Origin: Lachnospiraceae bacterium | Lineage (GTDB): Bacteria; Bacillota; Clostridia; Lachnospirales; Lachnospiraceae | Direction: 5' to 3' | Assembly: GCA_900764225.1 (NCBI GenBank) | Contig: CAAFNG010000430.1 | Location: forward strand, 1 to 12,287 | Length of the DNA stretch: 12,287 nt | Part shown: positions 1 through 6,903 of the stretch, piece by piece | Layout: each line of letters begins with the position of its first letter | Numbering within the stretch: position 1 is the first letter of the stretch | Program-made: the position numbers and the translations under genes | Notes under the pieces: model-generated | Database searches by the model: none | The model's input: the letters and a program-made list of their open reading frames with translations, nothing else | What the model was told of the DNA's origin: nothing

Positions 1-27
1 GCAGCGTCAGATGTGTATAAGAGACAG
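1..27 (+). other. Nextera transposase adapter remnant (technical sequence)
   Basis: Bases 9-27 are the 19-base Tn5 mosaic end AGATGTGTATAAGAGACAG, preceded by GCAGCGTC, which matches the 3' part of the Illumina Nextera read-1 adapter. The native sequence starts at 28, in the middle of a gene. This is library contamination at the contig edge and not a biological transposon end. Confidence 0.97.
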
Positions 28-482
28 GTCCGGACGATCATCTGCTGGAAGGTCTGAGCCGGTGCCGGAATGGTGTATTTGGCTACAGTATTTTCGTCTT
101 CGAACTGTTTTAAAAATTTGTAATAGTAAACGAAAGGATGCGCTTTGGCTTTGAACTTTCCAGTGAGGAAGGCATCATCAAGGACGGCGAGTTCGGCGTT
201 GAATTTTACGCCGTTGCCAGTTCGTTTGTGGGAGACACCTTCAAATCCCCACATGAAATCCAGGTGCCAGAAGGTTCGACGGAATTCGCCGTCGGTAATG
301 ATGTGGTAGCCGAGGTCTTTTTGCTTTTGGACGATTTTGGTGATTTCTTCGTTTGCAATAGTGTCAAAAGCTTCCTGGGAAAGAGTGCCCGCTTCGAAAG
401 ATGCTTTTGCATCTTTGAGACGCTCTGGTCTTAAGAAACTGCCAACGATGTCATAACGGTAAGGGGAATGTAAATTGCTTAT
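28..482 (-). CDS. yxjG: MetE-like (YxjG/YxjH-type) methionine synthase, 5' part, ATA at the start position
   Basis: This frame is open for 151 codons from 482 to the contig edge. It encodes the N-terminal part of a cobalamin-independent methionine synthase-like protein, the short YxjG/YxjH type related to the MetE catalytic domain, expected to transfer methyl groups to homocysteine in the cytoplasm. Seen motifs are IVGSFLRPERL near the N-terminus, DGEFRR, and FWHLDFMWGFEG around residues 80-93. Relatives are about 370-380 residues, so roughly 40% is present; the rest is lost at the contig edge. The start is odd. An AGAGAGG ribosome site lies nine bases before ATA (480-482), and translation from there gives a natural N-terminus (xSNLHSPYRYDIVGSF). 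No ATG, GTG or TTG was found nearby in frame. Either AUA is used weakly, or a G-to-A change or base error removed the start. Family call is firm; activity is uncertain. Confidence 0.85.
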
Positions 483-552
483 AGGTAATATCCTCTCTTT
501 CTTAAAAAAATTTCGTGAGTTTCAAAATTATTTTGGAGATCCGTTTTTTGGA

Positions 553-588
553 TGGGGCTATTGTAACATGGAAGAAAAGGATTGAAAA
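553..588 (-). promoter_or_regulatory. Promoter of the YxjG-type gene
   Basis: Reading the minus strand, TTTTCA (583-588) and TACAAT (560-565) are separated by 17 bases, a good sigma-A type spacing. Transcription would start near 553, leaving a leader of about 70 bases. That is too short for an S-box (SAM) or T-box leader. Confidence 0.6.
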
Positions 589-610
589 ATATATAAAAAC
601 ATGAGCTGTT

Positions 611-627
611 CATAGTTTAAAACTATG
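611..627. promoter_or_regulatory. MET-box-like palindrome, putative LysR-type operator
   Basis: CATAGTTTAAAACTATG is a perfect 8-base inverted repeat around one central base. It contains ATAGTTTnAAACTAT, matching the MET-box described for the LysR-type methionine regulators MtaR/MetR of streptococci (consensus recalled as TATAGTTTSAAACTATA), and it fits the LysR rule T-N11-A. Its centre lies about 66 bases before the inferred transcription start of the methionine synthase-like gene, the usual place for a LysR activator. The bound regulator is not known; a LysR relic lies just upstream. Confidence 0.6.
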
Positions 628-639
628 GTGTAGACATAA

Positions 640-697
640 AAATTTCTGGCAGTTGTGAAAGAATTCTTATCTTTCAGACCTCTGCCAGATGTTTTTT
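640..697. terminator. Hairpin at the end of the LysR relic, probably bidirectional
   Basis: An outer stem TCTGGCAG/CTGCCAGA (645-652 with 682-689) encloses an inner stem TGAAAGA/TCTTTCA (656-662 with 670-676). On the minus strand it is followed by AAATTTTT, on the plus strand by GTTTTTTC. It overlaps the LysR stop codon and insulates the YxjG promoter from upstream transcription. Confidence 0.65.
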
Positions 698-951
698 CAG
701 CGCTTCAAGATAAAATTGTGCATAAGAACTTTCGATCCGGTCTTTTTTTCGGATAACGCCGATCCGCAGATCGCAATCCATGGCAAGTATAATGGTATCG
801 TCCTTTGTAAAAGAAATGAATACTGATGTACAAGAATATCGATCTGTATTTGGAAATTTTCAGATTGAGAATGTCTGAAAAACGCCACAGTCGAAGATAC
901 AACAAGTTTAACAAGAAAGAACGTGATATGCAAGGAAATATGTATCTCCAA
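674..951 (-). pseudogene. LysR-family transcription regulator relic (HTH piece joined to C-terminus)
   Basis: Two pieces in different frames are seen. The distal piece (about 674-790) ends at a TGA and reads DDTIILAMDCDLRIGVIRKK followed by a helix ending HLAEV, which looks like the last 45 residues of a LysR effector-binding domain. The proximal piece (about 790-951, TTG possible start) contains HSQSENFQIQ and FLLQRT, resembling the recognition helix region of the LysR HTH (SQSxxSxQIxxLE...LFxRT), though degenerate. Between them about 200 residues are missing, and the frame changes near 790. The full family is about 300 residues; fewer than 95 remain. The C-terminal call is fairly good; the HTH call is weaker. 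It sits next to the MET-box-like palindrome, so it may be the remains of the regulator that used it, but this is inference. Confidence 0.5.
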
Positions 952-970
952 TATGAAAATGCAGGTAAAA

Positions 971-1404
971 TCATGCGTTTTTTCTATAGATCAGAGGCTC
1001 TTTTGTGTAACTCGTATACAAATTTTCAAACAACCTGTCCATCAGAAAACATAAAATAAAGGTCAGAAGTGTACCTGTTATTGTCCAGAACATACGTTGT
1101 ATAAAAATTTCATAACCGAAACATTTTTGCATCATGGCATTTCCCAAAACAGCCTGCAATCCAATGCACGCACTTCCCAGGATATATTTAAAAGGCATGA
1201 GTGAAAAAATCCAATTAAAGCTCCTAAGATTCTTTTTAAGCCCCGTGTTATAATCTTACCATACTCATCGCCAATCAATACAGCTAATCCAGATACCATG
1301 AGCCAATATCCACGATACTCATACACTGAAGTAGCTATATATCCTAAAATAAGTAAAATAAACGCATGAATACCTGTATGGAAAACAATCCCCAGATTCT
1401 TCTT
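971..1404 (-). pseudogene. FUSC-type (fusaric acid resistance-like) membrane protein, truncated and frameshifted
   Basis: The piece reads GYIATSVYEYRGYW, GDEYGKIITRGLKRILGALIG, then, after a frame change, MPFKYILGSACIGLQ and IQRMFWTITGTLL, ending with TAC-coded YRKNA before the stop at 971. The order YW...RGLxRILGxxxG...RxxxTxxGxLL is typical of the C-terminal FUSC membrane module, found in aromatic-acid and fusaric-acid exporters. The frame shifts by one base at the A6 run 1204-1209 (T6 on the coding strand); one more T would restore it. Everything before the module is missing, since a full protein has roughly 300-700 residues. The 5' edge is joined in frame to a MATE fragment at about 1405. 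It is non-functional as it stands. Confidence 0.6.
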
Positions 1405-1539
1405 ATGCGTCTGACCGACAAAGAAAGTATCGGCAAGATTGTAGATAATGACAATAACCATAGTCAACATAGAAGGAATTCCGTTTTTGGCGATAAGGCT
1501 CCAGATAGAATCCTTCTCAAAATTTGATGATGTGTTCAT
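1405..1539 (-). pseudogene. MATE exporter, N-terminal 45 codons only
   Basis: It starts at ATG 1539 and gives IWSLIAKNGIPSM followed by IYNLADTFFVGQ, the first transmembrane segment of a MATE (Na+ or H+-coupled multidrug/toxin) exporter of the NorM/DinF-like group. Homology stops at His45 (1405-1407), where the frame runs on into FUSC sequence. A whole MATE protein has about 450 residues, so about 400 are deleted. The ribosome site is weak (AAGAAAG). A MarR gene directly upstream followed by a MATE gene is a common regulator/exporter pair, which suggests both once formed an operon. Confidence 0.65.
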
Positions 1540-1632
1540 ACTTAAATTGTTTCTTTCTTTTTGAGCTTCTATAGCAAATGATTATTACTTCAATTCCTAA
1601 GTATATGAGCTTTTTTATAGGAACAGTGAAAA

Positions 1633-1908
1633 TCACCGTTTCCTTGCTTCTACATGTTCAATATTCTGTTTGATTTTATCCAATAAATAAAAAAAGGTTT
1701 TCAATTCTTCATCCGAAAGATCTTTCGCTAATTCCTTCTCTGTCGCTAATATTTTCGTCTTGTTATCTTCGCAGATTTTAAGAGCAGCCTCTGTAAATAT
1801 AATTCTCTTAGCTCTTTTATCATAAGAAACCGGCTCACGGATAATTAACCCTTTTCTTTCCATGGCTTTGAGTATTTCAGTTGCGGTAGAACACCGAATC
1901 TGAAAATT
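1633..1908 (-). pseudogene. MarR-family regulator lacking its N-terminus
   Basis: The frame encodes IRCSTATEILKAMERKGLI (recognition helix of the MarR winged helix), then the wing IIREPVSYDKRAKRIIFT and a C-terminal dimerisation helix ending IEHVEARKR. The first part of the protein (about 45-50 residues: helix 1, helix 2 and the start of the HTH) is missing. The frame is closed by a stop at 1921-1923. The ATG at 1861-1863 lies inside the HTH, so it is not a real start. MarR proteins have about 145 residues; here about 90 remain. The truncation point abuts the PepV promoter. It probably once controlled the adjacent MATE gene. Confidence 0.75.
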
Positions 1909-1927
1909 CGCGAAACCTTTTCATCTG

Positions 1928-1936
1928 TGCTATAAT
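1928..1936 (+). promoter_or_regulatory. Extended -10 promoter of pepV
   Basis: TGCTATAAT has a perfect TATAAT (1931-1936) with the TGn extension. No convincing -35 box is seen 17 bases upstream, so recognition would rely on the extended -10. The same CTGTGCTATAAT string stands before the HAD gene at 7308, and CTGTGTTATAAT before 5088. Confidence 0.7.
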
Positions 1937-1989
1937 AACAGAAGCTGCCATAAACAGCATCACTATATTACAGTGGAGGAAATACGATC

Positions 1990-3348
1990 ATGGATACAAA
2001 AAAAACGATTCATTCATTATCAGACGAAATTCTTGAAAACCTTGGAAGACTGGTTGCCATTGATTCCCAGCTTGGAACTCCGGCAGAGGGAATGCCTTTC
2101 GGTGAAGGCCCTGCGAAGGCTCTTGCGGAAGGTCTTAAAATTGCAGAGGAACTTGGTTTCAAAACAGTAAACCTTGATAACTACTGCGGATATGCAGAAA
2201 TGGGCGAAGGTGAAGAGATCGTCGGCATCGCCGGACACCTGGATATCGTTCCGGTCGGCGGTGACTGGACTTATGATCCGTTCAAGCTTACACGTGACGG
2301 TGATTATGTATACGGACGCGGAACCACAGATGATAAAGGACCTGTTCTTGAAGCTCTTTACGCTATGAAACTTCTCCGTGACTCCGGAGTAAAACTGAAT
2401 AAGAGAGTCCGCCTCATCATGGGATGTAACGAGGAAACCGGTTCAAAATGTATGGAGCATTACAACCAGGTAGCGGAAGAGCTCTCCTGCGGTTTCACAC
2501 CTGACGCCAATTTTCCTTGCATCCACGGTGAAAAGGGACGTGCTTTCCTCATGGCCTATTCCAAAAATACCCGTATCATTTCCATGAACGGTGGTTTTGT
2601 GGCAAATGCGGTATGTGACACCTGCACAACCGTTGTTCCTGCAGATGCCGGTCTGAAAGAAAAGCTGGAAAAAGCCCTCTCAGAGGCAAAGCTTCAGGAA
2701 TACTCTGTCACAAAAGAAAACGGCGAACTTACCATCTACGCCAAAGGTGTTCCTGCACATGCCAGCACACCTGCTTTCGGTGTCAATGCGGCCGGAGTAA
2801 CTTTTGAATGCCTTGCAAAAGCCGGATTTGAAGATGATTTTGTAGAATTTTATAATTCACATATCGGCACCGACTGCGATGGTTCCGGACTTGGCATGAA
2901 ATTTGCAGATGACTATGGTGATCTGACTCTCTGCAACGGAATCGTCAAGACTGAGGACGGTGTGATCTCCTGCACCATCGACATCCGTGTTCCTGTGACC
3001 TTGAAAGAAGCAGATGTACGCAAAATGTGTGAGAACAGACTGGAGGACAACCATGGACGTATTGAGATCGTGGAAATCGGAGAACCATTATTCTTCCCAA
3101 GAGAGTCCCCGCTTGTCAACGCCCTTTACAAAGCATATACCGATGTAACCGGCGATACCGAAAATCAGCCTATGGTCATCGGAGGCGGCACTTACGCAAA
3201 ATCCCTTAAAAACATCATCGCTTTCGGTCCGGAAAAAACAGGTATCGACTACCGCATCCACGGAGCAGATGAATACCTTCTAGTATCCGGCATGGAGGAA
3301 TCTGTTCTGATCTATATGGAAGCCATCAGAAACCTTCTTGCGATCTGA
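1990..3348 (+). CDS. pepV: Dipeptidase PepV-like (M20 zinc metallopeptidase)
   Basis: A cytoplasmic dinuclear zinc aminodipeptidase of the M20/PepV family, splitting dipeptides into free amino acids after oligopeptide uptake. The 452 residues are close to the usual 465-470. All expected metal and catalytic positions are present: GHLDIVP (His83, Asp85), DDKG (Asp115 bridging), NEETGS (Glu148 general base, Glu149 ligand), TPDANFP (Asp172) and IHGADEY (His424). The lid-domain histidine is in VPAHAST (His257). The start at 1990 is chosen because GGAGG (1975-1979) lies about ten bases before it and the N-terminus (MDTKKTIHSLSDEIL) fits the family. It is a single-gene unit with its own extended -10 promoter and a strong terminator. 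No sign of decay, unlike both neighbours. Confident call. Confidence 0.95.
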   Translation: MDTKKTIHSLSDEILENLGRLVAIDSQLGTPAEGMPFGEGPAKALAEGLKIAEELGFKTVNLDNYCGYAEMGEGEEIVGIAGHLDIVPVGGDWTYDPFKLTRDGDYVYGRGTTDDKGPVLEALYAMKLLRDSGVKLNKRVRLIMGCNEETGSKCMEHYNQVAEELSCGFTPDANFPCIHGEKGRAFLMAYSKNTRIISMNGGFVANAVCDTCTTVVPADAGLKEKLEKALSEAKLQEYSVTKENGELTIYAKGVPAHASTPAFGVNAAGVTFECLAKAGFEDDFVEFYNSHIGTDCDGSGLGMKFADDYGDLTLCNGIVKTEDGVISCTIDIRVPVTLKEADVRKMCENRLEDNHGRIEIVEIGEPLFFPRESPLVNALYKAYTDVTGDTENQPMVIGGGTYAKSLKNIIAFGPEKTGIDYRIHGADEYLLVSGMEESVLIYMEAIRNLLAI

Positions 3349-3390
3349 TTTTCTGAGGTCTGTACCGATCATACAGAATCAGATACTGTT

Positions 3391-3434
3391 AAAAAATGGT
3401 GAGGAACCCTTCCAAAAGCTCCTCACCATTTTTT
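3391..3434. terminator. Bidirectional rho-independent terminator
   Basis: AAAAAATGGTGAGG (3391-3404) pairs perfectly with CCTCACCATTTTTT (3421-3434) around a 16-base loop, with a T run on both strands. It serves pepV (+) and the end of the kinase pseudogene (-). Confidence 0.92.
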
Positions 3435-3443
3435 ATTTATATT

Positions 3444-4795
3444 CTACTGAAAAATCTCACTTAAAGTCTCCATCAGAATATTAACATCGATCGGCTTCGC
3501 AATATGCCCGTTCATTCCTGCTGCAAAAGCCTTCTGCTTATCCTCCTCAAAGGCATTGGCTGTCATCGCAATAATCGGAATATTCACCTTCTGGTTATTG
3601 GCCAGTGTACGGATCTCTCTGGTTGCTGTGTAGCCATCCATCTTCGGCATCTGGATATCCATAAGGATCAGGTCATACTGATCTTCGGTTGCAACGACCA
3701 TCTTATTTACAGCCTCCACGCCATCCCGTCCCAGCTCCACGACCATTCCGGCCTCCTCAAGAATTGCAGTTGCAATCTCCTGATTCAGTTCATTATCCTC
3801 CACAAGCAGCACATGTTTACCATGGAGAATCGTATCTGTCTCCGGTGCCTTCGGCTCTTCCACCTCCGTTGGCTGTGTCAGCACGGCACGAAGCTTTGAC
3901 ATAAACAACGGCTTGGACACAAATGCCGTAACACCGGCTTCTCTGGCCTCTTCCTCAATATCTGCCAGTCATAGGCTGTGAGAATAATGATCGGCACACT
4001 GTCTCCGATCACCTTACGTATCCTGCGGACAGTCTCGATACCATTCATATCCGGCATCAGCCAGTCAATAATAAATGCCTTGAACTCATCCTTCTGTTCG
4101 TAGGCTTCCTGTGCACGGATAACTGCCTCTTTTCCGGAGGTAGTCCAGTCAACACGCATCTCAATCTCACGAAGCATTTTTCCAACGCTCATACAGGTAT
4201 TGGTATCATCATCAACCACCAGGGCACGTGCCCCCTGAAGCTGCGGAACCGGACCATATTTTATGGTTTTTCCGGAAACCCGGCAGTCAAAGGTGACAAT
4301 AAATTCTGAACCTTTTCCTTCTTTACTCTTTACCTAGATCGTTCCGCCCATCATATCTACGATGTTCTTCGTAATGGCCATACCAAGTCCGGTTCCCTGA
4401 ATTCCATTGGTCGTACTGGTCTGCTCCCTTGTAAAAGAATCAAAGACCTCCTTCTGGAATTCCTCTGACATTCCGATTCCGTTATCCTTGATCCGGAATT
4501 CATAGATCGTATACTGCGGGATCTTACACGGCTTCTCGGAAACACGGATGCTGATAGTACCGCCCACCGGAGTAAACTTGATGGCATTGCTGACGATATT
4601 CAGAAGATGTGTACTTGAGGTCGTGATCTTTTTTAGATAATTTTTTACCTGCTCTTTATTATCAATGTGGGTTGCTGCCAGTGCAGTAAAACCAATGATC
4701 GCATTCATCATGCTGTATGTAGCAATATCACTTACCTGTATCATCTGATTCAAATCGTTTAAGATTTTCTCCAGAAGCCGCGTATCTTCTTTCAT
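3444..4795 (-). pseudogene. Hybrid sensor histidine kinase (HATPase-REC-REC), decayed
   Basis: The start at 4795 has a good AGGAG ribosome site. Order: a short unassigned N-terminus, MNAIIGFTALAATHIDN (end of the HisKA H-box region), HATPase_c with NIVSNAIKFTP (N box), DNGIGM (G1) and GTGLGMAI (G2), receiver 1 (VVDDD, Asp in IIDWLMPDMNG, ILTAYD) and receiver 2 (LLVEDN, LMDIQMPKMDG, AMTANAF, AKPID), stop at 3444. Four lesions are visible. (1) The HD of SHDIRTPMN is gone: the sequence jumps from DIATYSM to MNAIIGF. (2) About 70 residues are missing between STHLL and NIVSN. (3) There is an in-frame TAG at 4334-4336 after GGTI. (4) One base is missing near 3965-3966 inside receiver 1, where an extra G in TGG-CAG would restore TAYDWADIEEEAREAG. 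It cannot autophosphorylate. Only receiver 2 is undamaged. Confidence 0.88.
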
Positions 4796-5087
4796 TCTTT
4801 TCTCCTGTTCTCTTCACTTCCTGCAGTCACCTGATGCTATACATCTGCCATATTCCGGCAAATCGCTCAATCTATATACAGTATAGCCAAGATTCCAACA
4901 TCTGTCCACTGAATCTTGTAGAATATGCACATATAGCATATTATCAGTTACTGTTCCCTCCTTACCAGGTAACACGCTTCACAATGTACAGAAGTCATGC
5001 ATCAATGCCTGATCTGTGTTATAATGTTTTTCTACGGATATAACAATCTTATACAGACATTTATCTCACAAAGAAAGGAATTATCTC
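4796..5087. other. Intergenic region between divergent kinase relic and C_GCAxxG_C_C gene
   Basis: The right part carries the plus-strand promoter at 5017-5025. On the minus strand there is an AAGGAGG at about 4960 and a 41-codon frame (4814-4939) of unknown nature. It has no motif I recognise and too long a ribosome-site spacing, so it may be a scar of the original upstream gene. No RNA structure was seen. Confidence 0.4.
5017..5025 (+). promoter_or_regulatory. Extended -10 promoter of the C_GCAxxG_C_C gene
   Basis: TGTTATAAT combines the TGn extension with a perfect TATAAT (5020-5025). No good -35 box is present. The leader is about 55 bases and ends in AAAGGAA before the start codon. Confidence 0.65.
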
Positions 5088-5501
5088 ATGAGTACAAAAG
5101 CTGAACATGCAACAAAATTACACGAAAACGGATGCAACTGTGCACAGGCTGTCGCCTGTTCTTTCTGTCAGGAATTTGGCATTGATGAAAAAGAAATGTT
5201 CCGTATTGCCGAAGGCTTCGGTCTTGGAATGGGTGTTATGGAAATGTGCGGCGCACTCTCCGGTATGACCATGATCATCGGTCTTGCCAGTAGCCAGGGA
5301 AATCCTGATGAAGGCTCAAAGACCAAAGGCGATACCTACAAGAAGCTCCGCACATATATTCAGAAATTCAAAGATAAAAACGGCTCCTGCATCTGCCGCG
5401 AATTAAAAGGTGTGGAAACAGGCAAGGTTCTCTGCAGCTGCCCGCAGTGCATCACAGATGCAGTGGCACTTACAGAGGAATACCTGAAAGAGAATAAATA
5501 A
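5088..5501 (+). CDS. C_GCAxxG_C_C family protein (putative redox/metal protein)
   Basis: A small cytoplasmic protein of 137 residues belonging to the C_GCAxxG_C_C family (C-GCAxxG-C-C motif), common in anaerobic Firmicutes and suspected to bind metal or act in redox chemistry; no defined reaction is known. Seen motifs: GCNCAQAV (Cys16, Cys18), Cys24 and Cys27, MCGALSG (Cys54), GSCICRELKG (Cys101, Cys103) and CSCPQCI (Cys116, Cys118, Cys121). That makes ten cysteines, more than the motif needs. No signal peptide or membrane segment. The start is set by AAAGGAA eight bases upstream and by the standard N-terminus. It is a single-gene unit between two decayed kinases and is itself undamaged. Its stop (5499-5501) is directly next to the stop of the opposite-strand kinase relic (5502-5504). 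Confidence 0.9.
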   Translation: MSTKAEHATKLHENGCNCAQAVACSFCQEFGIDEKEMFRIAEGFGLGMGVMEMCGALSGMTMIIGLASSQGNPDEGSKTKGDTYKKLRTYIQKFKDKNGSCICRELKGVETGKVLCSCPQCITDAVALTEEYLKENK

Positions 5502-5507
5502 TTATTT
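5496..5507. repeat. Short A/T palindrome spanning two convergent stop codons
   Basis: AAATAATTATTT is a perfect 12-base palindrome covering TAA of the plus-strand gene and TAA of the minus-strand relic. It is followed on the plus strand by T-rich sequence. It could be a weak terminator but has no GC stem. Confidence 0.3.
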
Positions 5508-6903
5508 GTTTTTTATATTTTTTATTGTTTTTTTCAATAATTTCATATCTACCGACTTAGCCACATGAGCATCCATTCCTGACTCCAATGCATCATGAAT
5601 ATCCTCCACAAAGGCATTGGCTGTCATAGCCACGATTGGTATCCTCCGTGCCATCGGGTGAGCAGATCTTCGGATCGCTCTTGTGGCCTCTTACAGAAAT
5701 ATTGCCACCCATGAGATCTACCAGATTTTTTGTGATGGCAAGTCCAAGACCACTTCCCTGAATTTTATTGATCCTGGTATCCTCTTCTCTGGTAAATACC
5801 TGGAATACATCCTTGAGATATTCTTCACTCATACTGTATCCATTATCAGCTACCTGAATGCGGTAATTGGCATATCCTGTACTTCTCTGTGGAAGCTCTT
5901 CCACAGACAGGCATATCTTTACGCCCTGTGGCGTATATTTTACCGCATTGGAAAGAAGATTCAGAAGAACCTGATTCAGTCTCAGCTTATCTGCCATGAC
6001 CATTTTGTGCTTCACATTCGTCACAACCACATCAAATTCCTGTCTCTTTGCCATCGTCTGCGGGCGTACCAGAACCTCTACATTCTCAATGATATCCTCG
6101 ATATTCTCCTCCTCCGGTGACAGCTTCATCTTCCCGGCTTCAATCTTTGACATATCCAAAACATCGTTGATAAGTCCCAGAAGATGCTGGTTGATCTCGG
6201 ACAGACGCTCATTGCTTTTCAGCTCAAACTCATACAGGGAGAGTGTCCGTCTGCTCCGGTACCATATGAAAAAGATCGCGCACAGAGTAAGCAGTGCGAT
6301 CACCGCCAGAAGGACAAATGTCTGAATGATCGAGTTTACCATCGCCATGGTATCTGCTGCCACAGAATCTGCATGCACCATAAAAAGCATAAGCCAGTCA
6401 TAGGCCGGGATCTTTTTCAGACAGAAATAATATTCCTGATCCTCATAAAACACATTGGCGCATACAAAGCCCTTCTCATCCAGCACCTGCCTGCAGCTCT
6501 CAAAGTCATCATAATTCGTATAGGACATTTTTTCCAGGGTACGAAAAGCATTTCGACCTTTGAGAAGGCTTTCGTTCTGCTGTTCATCTGAATACATCTT
6601 CATCTTTTTCCTTCCGGATACGCACGCTATGCTCCAGCTTCTGTGCAAAAGCCATCTGGTTCTCATTGCTTCCCATGTTTTCCAGATCAAGCTGTCTGGA
6701 TACATTTCGCATATAGGACCGCATCTGCGTGATATTCTCCGGATGCCGGTAATTCATTCCACTGATCACAGCCGAGATATAGATCCACTGTGAATCCAGT
6801 GTATTTTCCAGATTTGTATACAGAAGCTGTGTGCTCTGAGTCAGCTGACTGACTCGCTCCTTATACGTCTGACGGGTCAGATACTGTTGAAAAAAGATTC
6901 CTC
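5502..6903 (-). pseudogene. Transmembrane hybrid sensor kinase (second), decayed by several deletions
   Basis: Pieces in order: IFFQQYLTRQTYKERVSQL (end of the first membrane helix and start of the extracellular domain); an extracellular sensor piece; a frame change near 6610; MKMYSDEQ to YDWLMLFMV (end of the sensor domain); a membrane helix around 6270-6340 (VNSIIQTFVLLAVIALLT); a linker; HLLGLINDVLDMSKIEAG (HisKA second helix); HATPase_c with NLLSNAVKYTP, DNGYSM and GSGLGLAI; then, out of frame, the last 60 residues of a receiver (EATRAIRRSAHP, PIVAMTANAF, HVAKSVD) with stop at 5502. Missing parts: the H-box between NERLS and EINQHLL (in frame, about 50 residues, near 6200-6212), and the end of HATPase plus the receiver phosphoacceptor half (junction near 5690). 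The G1 box has Tyr where Ile/Gly is usual (DNGYSM). It is fused at its 5' end to a solute-binding lipoprotein relic. Confidence 0.88.

Noticed and set aside
138..434. 98-codon open frame on the plus strand
   Set aside because: It is antisense to the YxjG-type gene, whose family motifs lie in the minus-strand frame; no ribosome site or known motif supports it.
480..560. Possible S-box or T-box leader upstream of the methionine synthase-like gene
   Set aside because: The leader from the inferred start is only about 70 bases and no SAM-riboswitch or T-box helices or antiterminator can be drawn.
611..627. Palindrome read as a terminator
   Set aside because: The stem is A/T-rich with a one-base centre and has no T run; the site and spacing fit an operator better.
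1132..1539. A new two-part membrane protein family
   Set aside because: Each half matches a separate known family (MATE, FUSC) with large parts missing, so a deletion junction explains the frame.
4814..4939. 41-codon minus-strand frame with an AAGGAGG upstream as a small protein gene
   Set aside because: The distance from ribosome site to ATG is about 15 bases, no motif is recognisable, and it lies upstream of a decayed gene; kept only as a note.
5683..6591. Several plus-strand open frames across the second kinase
   Set aside because: They are antisense to clear kinase domains and share no start signals; they reflect codon bias of the opposite strand.
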